Positions 58,887 to 64,000 of a DNA stretch of 64,000 bases are shown here, piece after piece. Location of the stretch: assembly GCF_016919445.1 (NCBI RefSeq), contig NZ_CP070356.1, positions 3,909,502 to 3,973,501 of the forward strand. Reading direction: 5' to 3'. Numbering within the stretch: the first letter of the stretch is position 1; every line of letters starts with the position of its first letter. Position numbers and translations under genes: made by a program. This stretch comes from Pseudomonas sp. PDNC002. GTDB taxonomy: Bacteria > Pseudomonadota > Gammaproteobacteria > Pseudomonadales > Pseudomonadaceae. The notes beneath the pieces were generated by a model that had not been told where the DNA came from, did not search any database, and saw only the letters and a list, made by a program, of their open reading frames with translations.

Positions 58887-58974
58887 GGAAGCGTGGCCGA
58901 GTGGTTTAAGGCAACGGTCTTGAAAACCGTCGACGGGCAACTGTCCTAGAGTTCGAATCTCTACGCTTCCGCCA
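58887..58974 (+). tRNA. tRNA-Ser (anticodon TGA)
   Basis: An 88-nt type II tRNA with encoded GCCA 3' end. The acceptor arm pairs GGAAGCG with CGCTTCC. The anticodon stem ACGGT/ACCGT encloses the loop CTTGAAA with anticodon TGA at 58921-58923. A long variable arm and the T arm (AGAGTTCGAATCTCT) follow. The tRNA reads UCA codons. It marks the end of conserved core synteny in this window. Confidence 0.98.
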
Positions 58975-58987
58975 CTATTACAACGTT

Positions 58988-59012
58988 GAAAGCCCCGCAG
59001 TGCGGGGCTTTC
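58988..59012 (+). terminator. Terminator of tRNA-Ser
   Basis: Stem GAAAGCCCCGC / GCGGGGCTTTC with a 3-base loop, 14 bases after the tRNA end. The T run is short. Confidence 0.85.
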
Positions 59013-59310
59013 GCGTTTCTGGCTCCTGCACAGCGCTTAGCCAATGCCGGCAGTTCGTTTCCGTAACTGTTCTCTCGCTTTTCGTAACGCAGGCTATCGC
59101 GGCGTCGGCTACCTCAAAACACGACGATTGTCGACTCGGCTGGGCACTCTGCTCATGTCGCAGCAGCACTGCGGGCACACGCTGTACTTGCCGACGGCCA
59201 CGGGCGAATCGGCCAGGGGCAACCTGTGGACTCAGCGGGGCGCCTGAAAAGTCGCTTGAAGGTTTGAAGAGCATTTCGATACTCTTTCGCCATTACGTAC
59301 AGACCAACCC

Positions 59311-59344
59311 AAAGCCTCGCCAGAGAAATCTGCCGGGGCTTTTT
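59311..59344 (+). terminator. Long imperfect hairpin with T run
   Basis: Outer arms AAAGCC / GGCTTT and inner arms CAGA / TCTG surround a GAAA tetraloop, followed by TTTTT. It ends 28 bases before the small gene at 59372. It may end a transcript from upstream or act as an attenuator in the leader of that gene. Confidence 0.6.
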
Positions 59345-59371
59345 CGGCTTTACCCATTGGAGAACAACGAC

Positions 59372-59593
59372 ATGGGAAGGTCCGAAAGGCGTCATCACGA
59401 ACGGCGCATAAAGGCGAAGTTCTACCGTAAGCAACTGGCTCACGAATCCTGGTGTACTGACGAGAGAAACGCCGGCTTATTCGCCCATCACGGCAAGGTA
59501 TGTTCCTGCTTCATGTGCGGTAATCCTCGACGTTACTGGGGATCACTCACCATGCAGGAGATGCGAGCCAACCAAGACAAAGCCCAGCCTTAG
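59372..59593 (+). CDS. Small basic protein with CSCxMCGNPRR motif
   Basis: A 73-residue hypothetical protein. The N-terminal third is very basic (RSERRHHERRIKAKFYRKQL) and the C-terminal part carries CSCFMCGNPRRYWG. I recall similar small CSCxMCGNPRR proteins in many bacteria, without known function. The three closely spaced cysteines suggest a metal site and the basic arm suggests nucleic-acid contact; both are inference. The ATG at 59372 follows GGAGAACAACGAC, a reasonable ribosome-binding site. Confidence 0.6.
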   Translation: MGRSERRHHERRIKAKFYRKQLAHESWCTDERNAGLFAHHGKVCSCFMCGNPRRYWGSLTMQEMRANQDKAQP

Positions 59594-59963
59594 TGCCGGG
59601 CGGTCATCGCGGCATGACGCGACTGCGCGGATGCCAGTTCTCGCGCCCAACTAAGCTCGTCGTTGGAGTGATAGGACTGCTGAGCGCAACCTACCGGATC
59701 ACCGAGGCTGCGGTTTGGCCCTGCTTACTGGGAGAATTCCGGGTGCTGGAGCAGTGTGGGATCCCAGTCAGTCGGGTTAATAGGAGGGCCGCCGTCATCG
59801 GATTGATAAGGATCGAGGGCTCAAGCAGCCATCCTGAAATTACGTTGATTTCAGGACTATGGAGTGGCTCGCAAGGGAGAAAGGGGCGTGATGGCCATAT
59901 GTATTGAATGCGCCATCATCTGAGCTACGCTTGCGACAATCTCTGGCTCAAGGATGAACCGAT
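59594..59963. other. Intergenic region with gene-fragment traces
   Basis: 370 bp with no intact gene that I can support. It includes a perfect hairpin CCTGAAAT-N7-ATTTCAGG at 59833-59855 and the minus-strand remnant at 59725-59820. A plus-strand frame of 104 codons lacks a good start and looks incidental. Confidence 0.4.
59725..59820 (-). pseudogene. Possible C-terminal remnant of a lost gene
   Basis: A 31-codon frame ending in TAA reads ALDPYQSDDGGPPINPTDWD and continues to a terminal HPEFSQ. The composition looks like a genuine protein C-terminus, but the frame is closed upstream by a TGA and no start exists. It is next to the hairpin at 59833-59855. I do not recognise the parent family. 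Confidence 0.25.
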
Positions 59964-60545
59964 ATGTGGAAAAGCCTCCCGCGGACTTTGCCTCTCGTGC
60001 TTTTGCTCACTGGGTGTTCTTCTGCCGGCTCGGGAAATGGGCATGCCGAAGCAGATGACCCAGACCTGGCTGCACTGCACGTTGCAGAACTAAAGCGCCC
60101 TCTCAAGGCATACCCAATATCGGTCCGGAACAACGAAAGCGCTCAACTCCAGAAAGCAGCTGCGCTTCTCGATTACCAGGTTGCATCTGCGGATTGCCTG
60201 AGAGCCCAGAACTTCTACGAAGCGCGTTCGAAGTCGTCTGAAAGCGCAAGGCTTGGCGTAGGGGTTTTTGGTGGCATTGCCGGTTTCGTGGGGAGCATGC
60301 TCGCCGCGGCTGGGACCGGCGGTGTGTGGCCTGGTGTCAGCGCGGGTATTGCAGGCGTCGCAAGTACCACATTAGGCACAGCCGAGAAGGGACCCCTGGC
60401 CCCAAGTGCGTATGGAGCCAACCGTGAGTTTGTTGCCAAGAAGATGTCAGTGTCCGCGGACAAGCTTGGGACTCTCACCAACGCTGACGATATCTACCAG
60501 AGCGCCGTGGTGCTGCAGGGCACTTGTGCCGCGCCGAGCAAGTAA
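59964..60545 (+). CDS. Hypothetical lipoprotein with glycine-rich segment
   Basis: A 193-residue predicted lipoprotein. The lipobox LTGC places the lipidated cysteine at residue 18, and Ser19 favours outer-membrane sorting. An Ala-rich helical part (about 58-95) is followed by a Gly-rich hydrophobic stretch (98-131, GVFGGIAGFVGSMLAAAGTG) resembling a glycine zipper that could insert into membrane. Cysteines near 78 and the C-terminus could pair. The ATG at 59964 has AAGGA upstream. I do not recognise the family. It is followed by a terminator, so it is a single-gene unit. Confidence 0.7.
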   Translation: MWKSLPRTLPLVLLLTGCSSAGSGNGHAEADDPDLAALHVAELKRPLKAYPISVRNNESAQLQKAAALLDYQVASADCLRAQNFYEARSKSSESARLGVGVFGGIAGFVGSMLAAAGTGGVWPGVSAGIAGVASTTLGTAEKGPLAPSAYGANREFVAKKMSVSADKLGTLTNADDIYQSAVVLQGTCAAPSK

Positions 60546-60865
60546 CGTAACCAGCGAAACCATCATCAGCGGGATGGAAGTAGAGCAGACCCGATACGCT
60601 GTCCATTTCGAGATAGGCCCCGCTAGTGCGGGGCTTTTCAGTGGAGTCATAGCGGCAGAAGTTGCGTGCGTTTGACCCTCTGCGGGCTACATCACCGAGG
60701 CGCGCAGAGGTCGGGGCAAGCGCGAAGTTCGGAAACTCACCGTATTCAATTAGAAAATTCCCTATAGATTTTTAGGTCGATTCTGGCGAGTCTGCGGAAT
60801 TGACTGATGCTGCGTTTTATCATGAGTTGATAATTTTTGGCGGTTTACTTCAATGGATCGCCTGT
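60546..60865. other. Intergenic region before the acyltransferase
   Basis: 320 bp. After the terminator at 60616-60638 the sequence turns AT-rich (TTCAATTAGAAAATTCCCTA at about 60749-60768), which probably contains the acyltransferase promoter. No gene is seen. Confidence 0.5.
60616..60638 (+). terminator. Terminator after the lipoprotein gene
   Basis: Stem GGCCCCGC / GCGGGGCTT with a 3-base loop and following TTTT, 71 bases past the stop. Confidence 0.85.
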
Positions 60866-61942
60866 ATGACTAGGAATTATTCTCTTGACTTTTTTCGTGG
60901 TGTGTTTGCGATAGTTGTAGCGCTTGGGCATTTCTACTATTGGAATAATGTGGGTGATGTAATTCCATCGTCTTTTGTTTTGGTCGTGGACTTCTTTTTC
61001 ATTCTGAGTGGTTATGTTCTTAGTCGCTCCATTGTTTTTGGTGGTGGGTCTGACAGCGAGCGGTGGTTCTCTGATTTTACGAAGCGCCGGATTTATAGGA
61101 TATTTCCGGCGTTCCTGTTTATAGTATCCGTGCATTTTGTTTTTCTTAAGTTGGTGGATGGTATTCCATGGCCTGCAGCATTGGATGTGTTCAAGGTTGT
61201 CACCCTTACTCAGCTGTTTCCATTTGGTGATGGCTCAAACTATTGGGTCGAGCCCGCCCGTGTCGGCTGGAGCATCTCTGGTGAGTTCTGGGTTGGATTA
61301 CTATTCTTCCCAATTATTCATGCCTTGCGAAACAGTAATCGAGGGCTGCTTATATCGAGTATGGCTCTGATATCTTTAGTTCTTGTGGTGTTTATTAGCA
61401 GAACCTCTCCGAGTCAGATGAATGTCCACTTTCAGCAGTGGAATGGCCTTCCGTTTGGATTCGTGCGCGTGATCATCGGATTCTGTATTGGGGTTTTTAT
61501 AGCCCTGACTGTCAGCTCCAGCAAGGCTGATTGGATGGTTTCATCCATGATTCAGGTTGGTGTTTTGTTTATAGGGGTCTACCTGTTTGCGAAGCTGAAT
61601 TGGAATAGGTCCGACTCTTATCTTGCGCCATTTCTAGGTGGAGCCTTGGTATGGTCTCTGGCGAAAGAAGAGGGTGTGATATTCAGGCTGACAAATAACT
61701 GGTTGGGGGATGTTTTGGGGCGAATGTCATATTCTATCTATCTTGCGCATCCGGCATTTGTTCTCTATTTTCGGAGTCACTGGAGCACAAGTGGGCTTTC
61801 GGTCATTGCCTATATCTTCATGGTGTTTGGCAGTGCATACCTGGTTCATACATTCGTTGAGCAGCCTGCCATCGACTATATTGGTCGCAAACAACGTGCA
61901 GGACGAAACGCTGGTCTGGCAGCAGGCGCGCAATCCACCTGA
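60866..61942 (+). CDS. Acyltransferase-3 family membrane protein
   Basis: A 358-residue integral membrane O-acyltransferase of the family that acetylates lipopolysaccharide O-antigen and other envelope glycans. The catalytic-helix His is in VALGHFYYW near residue 28, preceded by the family start YSLDFFRG. VDFFFILSGYVLSRS, the KRRIYRIFPAF basic loop and the C-terminal MSYSIYLAHPAF also match. About ten membrane helices are visible and no SGNH domain is fused. The gene is much AT-richer than the core genome (26 G+C of 60 bases in 61141-61200), which points to horizontal acquisition. The ATG at 60866 is chosen because family homology starts there. Confidence 0.88.
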   Translation: MTRNYSLDFFRGVFAIVVALGHFYYWNNVGDVIPSSFVLVVDFFFILSGYVLSRSIVFGGGSDSERWFSDFTKRRIYRIFPAFLFIVSVHFVFLKLVDGIPWPAALDVFKVVTLTQLFPFGDGSNYWVEPARVGWSISGEFWVGLLFFPIIHALRNSNRGLLISSMALISLVLVVFISRTSPSQMNVHFQQWNGLPFGFVRVIIGFCIGVFIALTVSSSKADWMVSSMIQVGVLFIGVYLFAKLNWNRSDSYLAPFLGGALVWSLAKEEGVIFRLTNNWLGDVLGRMSYSIYLAHPAFVLYFRSHWSTSGLSVIAYIFMVFGSAYLVHTFVEQPAIDYIGRKQRAGRNAGLAAGAQST

Positions 61943-62073
61943 GTGGGTGGCTCCTGTCATTGCGGTATTGCATCGGGTCATTCCTGTGAGAGCGAATGAC
62001 CCCCTGTGATGCGGTGCGCACTGCGGAGAGTCAGAAGTCTCAGCAAGCGGTTTTATAGCTACCGAGCGGGGCT

Positions 62074-63348
62074 TTACGGCTTGCGTGGATTGAGCACCGA
62101 AGCCGGGCAGTGGAAGGCCGCTCCGGCCTGATCGAAGGGTGGCCCCTTGACGGTCGCCGGAGTGGGAACGAGCTTGGATGCTGCCTGGCTATCGAACAGC
62201 CCCACCTCCGAAGCAGCAAAAGTGCCACGGTGGACCCATGCGCTCTTCTCCTCCGCGGTCAGCCCCTCGATGCCCAGCGCATCAACAAAGTAGGCGACGT
62301 CGCGACCGAGCCGATCGCGCGTTTGATTGCTTGTAGGGAATGCCCGCGAGTACGCACGCCGGACGTTGGCGGGTGTGAGGGGCCAATGATTTGCAGATAG
62401 TACGCCCTTGATTTTTTGTGCCGCTGACACGGTGTCGCTGGGCGGCGAGGAGTGCGTGGCCCGATCCAGAAAGAACCCATAGTCGACCGTGGTCGGCGAG
62501 ACGCCCAGCCTCTGATATAGCCGGAAGAGACTCGCCATCTTGGATCCGTCACTGGCAGTGGAAAGGTAGTGCGCGTCGTAGACCTGGCGCACAGCTGGGT
62601 CTTCCCCGATTTTTTGGAAACCTGCGGTCCATTGGCCCCGCCGCTTAGGATCGACATACACCGAACACAACATGGCGCGCGTCGCATTTGAGTTCAGCGT
62701 GAAGAGCGTGCGAACGGCGGCGGCTTCCGATCCAAAGGCATTCGTGATGGACGCGGGATGTTGTTGATCGAGTTGCCATAGAACCCATTGGACTTCCTTG
62801 CCGCCTCCTGCTGTCGCCCCACGAGGCCCCCAGGTGATGAGGCTCGACGGATCATTCGTGTAGCAAGGCGCTGAAGGATTGGCTGGCGTCCAGAAAGGTT
62901 TGTTCTGGCAGAAGTTCCATTCGAGGCGATCGTAGTCGGTCGCTTCGTAAGTCAAAACCAGTGTTTGGGCGCGCTTTTCGTAGGAGGGGCTCGGGCTGCC
63001 GCTCGGCATGACCGATTTCCAAAGGTCTTCTGTCAACGCCCCTTTGAATGCGGGGGAGTTGGGCGAGAGGGCGCTCTTGATGGCGTCGCACTGGGTCGCG
63101 TGCTGGATCGCCTTGCGTGTCGACTGACCAAACTGGCCATCCACCGTTACCGGGAGAAGCTTGCAGGTCTCTGGGAGTGCGTTCAGCGCACCTTGGAACG
63201 CCGCGATGTCCCCGAATCTGCCGTCAAAGAGTGGCTTCGTACCGACCTGATACAACACCTGATCTGCATAAGCTGGCGAGAGTGACATGCACAGTAGGGT
63301 AGCGGCGAGCCCTGCGGGCCGGGCAAAGCGTTGCGATGGTTGAGTCAT
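62074..63348 (-). CDS. Secreted peptidoglycan-binding-like / lysozyme-like protein
   Basis: A 424-residue exported protein with a signal peptide cleaved near Ala28-Asp29 (SLSPAYA). Residues 47-85 resemble a peptidoglycan-binding repeat (TVDGQFGQSTRKAIQ). The next region, residues 130-190, has TYEATDYDRLEWNFCQN followed by NDPSSLITWGPRGATAGGGK. An acidic residue (Glu135), a later Asp (166) and a glycine-rich Thr segment recall the active-site layout of GH46/lysozyme-superfamily hydrolases. The remaining half is unassigned. Start ATG 63348 follows AAGGAAGG. A periplasmic or secreted cell-wall or glycan hydrolase is plausible but not proven. Confidence 0.6.
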   Translation of the reverse strand: MTQPSQRFARPAGLAATLLCMSLSPAYADQVLYQVGTKPLFDGRFGDIAAFQGALNALPETCKLLPVTVDGQFGQSTRKAIQHATQCDAIKSALSPNSPAFKGALTEDLWKSVMPSGSPSPSYEKRAQTLVLTYEATDYDRLEWNFCQNKPFWTPANPSAPCYTNDPSSLITWGPRGATAGGGKEVQWVLWQLDQQHPASITNAFGSEAAAVRTLFTLNSNATRAMLCSVYVDPKRRGQWTAGFQKIGEDPAVRQVYDAHYLSTASDGSKMASLFRLYQRLGVSPTTVDYGFFLDRATHSSPPSDTVSAAQKIKGVLSANHWPLTPANVRRAYSRAFPTSNQTRDRLGRDVAYFVDALGIEGLTAEEKSAWVHRGTFAASEVGLFDSQAASKLVPTPATVKGPPFDQAGAAFHCPASVLNPRKP

Positions 63349-63834
63349 TTTGCCTTCCTTGGTTGAGTCTCACGACGGAGATTCTTTGTATCCCACCAAG
63401 TATTTCAGCCTGAGATGGAAAAAACGCCAGGAAGGCATTAACAAAAGGTTGGCTTGTAATCGCATGGAGGAGCCAGCGGCATCCGGCTCTGGTATGGGTC
63501 TTTTCGAGTTGATTCGGTGCGACTCGTGCGCCAGCTTGGATTATGCAGCCTCGTACTTGGCGGTTCTGACTTCGGAGCAGTCCTTGCATGTTTGCACGGC
63601 TTTAAGTGAAAGAGAACAGCCCGTTTTCCCTGCCTAGATACTGGCCCGGGAAGTACCGGTTATGTGGCGCGATACGGTGTTGCCCCCACACTTTCTAGAC
63701 GCTGCTGCGTCGCTACCTTGTGCTCGGAGCGCTAGTGGATGCTGAAACTTTTCCGTCGTTGAGTTTCAACGTTTCGCAGTGCCACACATGGGGCGCAATT
63801 TGAGGATGTCGGTGAGTGAGTGATTCTCGGCGGT
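63349..63834. other. Intergenic region near window end
   Basis: 486 bp in which I see no gene I can support. A 95-codon plus-strand frame starts at a TTG without a ribosome-binding site. The area just above 63348 presumably holds the promoter for the secreted protein. Confidence 0.4.
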
Positions 63835-63999
63835 TCACTGACAATGGCTAGGAATGAGTTTGTAGGTCTTGGGCGACCAGTCGAAGCAGGTGGGTTCAAG
63901 GCGAGCGTGGGGCTTGGAATAGACCACCAGCGCAAAGCTGCCATCGCGACGAATTTTCCACTCGATGGCCTCGCCCAGTTGCTGGTCGAGTGGTTGAAG
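63835..63999 (-). CDS. C-terminal part of an unrecognised gene running off the window
   Basis: On the minus strand the frame is open from the window edge to a TGA at 63835, giving 54 residues. It reads LGEAIEWKIRRDGSFALVVY, then a segment SKPHARLEPTCFDWSPKTYK and the end IPSHCQ. The composition looks like a real protein end with two cysteines. The family was not recognised and the N-terminus lies beyond the window. Confidence 0.5.
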   Translation of the reverse strand, partial: LQPLDQQLGEAIEWKIRRDGSFALVVYSKPHARLEPTCFDWSPKTYKLIPSHCQ

Positions 64000-64000
64000 A

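Larger units (their letters stand above)
58975..59371. other. Region after tRNA-Ser, no firm gene
   Basis: 397 bp holding the tRNA terminator, a doubtful short frame (59044-59247, 67 codons, no ribosome-binding site) and a long imperfect hairpin at 59311-59344. On the minus strand at about 59055-59215 a Cys-rich frame (KYSVCPQCCCDMSRVPSRVD) continues through two TAG codons and looks like a decayed small gene. Confidence 0.4.

Noticed and set aside
59593-59907. 104-codon plus-strand frame
   Set aside because: Weak start, no ribosome-binding site, and it covers a minus-strand gene remnant and a hairpin.
63350-63637. 95-codon plus-strand frame upstream of the secreted protein
   Set aside because: Begins at a TTG without a ribosome-binding site and lies in the likely promoter of the divergent gene; composition is not protein-like.

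Overview
The window is a chromosomal segment of a high-GC Pseudomonas of the P. aeruginosa lineage. From memory, its gene order closely follows P. aeruginosa PAO1 from fhp (about PA2664) to the tRNA-Ser next to yccA (about PA2603). It is probably not P. aeruginosa itself: bqsT is missing, three REPIN-like repeats of the GTAGGAGCGGA type are scattered through it, and the segment beyond tRNA-Ser is unfamiliar. A P. nitroreducens/citronellolis/knackmussii-like species would fit, but the species is an inference.

Layout. 1-2480: nitric-oxide response genes (3' part of flavohaemoglobin fhp, ppyR, nnrS), plus strand. 2534-3755: a REPIN and a patatin-like hydrolase. 3903-6515: a tightly coupled operon of two small PepSY proteins and the BqsR/BqsS two-component system, preceded by a near-match to the BqsR box. 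6561-11660: second REPIN, TlpQ-type chemoreceptor, NhaC-like transporter, AI-2E-family membrane protein and a palindromic repeat. 11681-26756: the complete 13-gene nuo operon for respiratory complex I, with fused nuoCD, reading on the minus strand from a promoter near 26740. A strong Fur-like palindrome lies further upstream at 26917-26935. 27053-29785: a hotdog-fold protein, isocitrate lyase aceA and its long structured leader. 29826-36676: a minus-strand run nudJ-mnmA-hflD-purB-roxA-GNAT-PLD-like-secretin-N protein. 36788-40620: divergent idh (monomeric) and icd (dimeric) isocitrate dehydrogenases. 40691-45709: cspD, clpS, clpA, infA, bpt and aat, in effect the N-degron pathway (two tagging transferases, adaptor, unfoldase). 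45748-54394: trxB, ftsK, lolA, rarA, serS, cysG and an LprI-like protein. 54429-58752: third REPIN, glutathionyl-hydroquinone reductase, the tusDCBE-ybiB operon for tRNA 2-thiouridine sulfur relay, and yccA. 58887-58974: tRNA-Ser(TGA).

Beyond tRNA-Ser (58975-64000) the character changes. Genes are sparse, several intergenic stretches exceed 300 bp, at least one gene is clearly AT-richer than the rest, and gene remnants are present. This accessory segment encodes a small Cys-motif protein, a glycine-rich lipoprotein, an acyltransferase-3 membrane protein, a secreted protein with a peptidoglycan-binding-like repeat and a lysozyme-like acidic motif, and the end of an unrecognised gene. It is the only part of the window where a new system could sit, but nothing here proves one.

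The isocitrate branch point (aceA, idh, icd), complex I and carbon/iron-linked regulatory sites lie within about 30 kb. Gene identities rest on motif recognition and remembered synteny; no database search was run.
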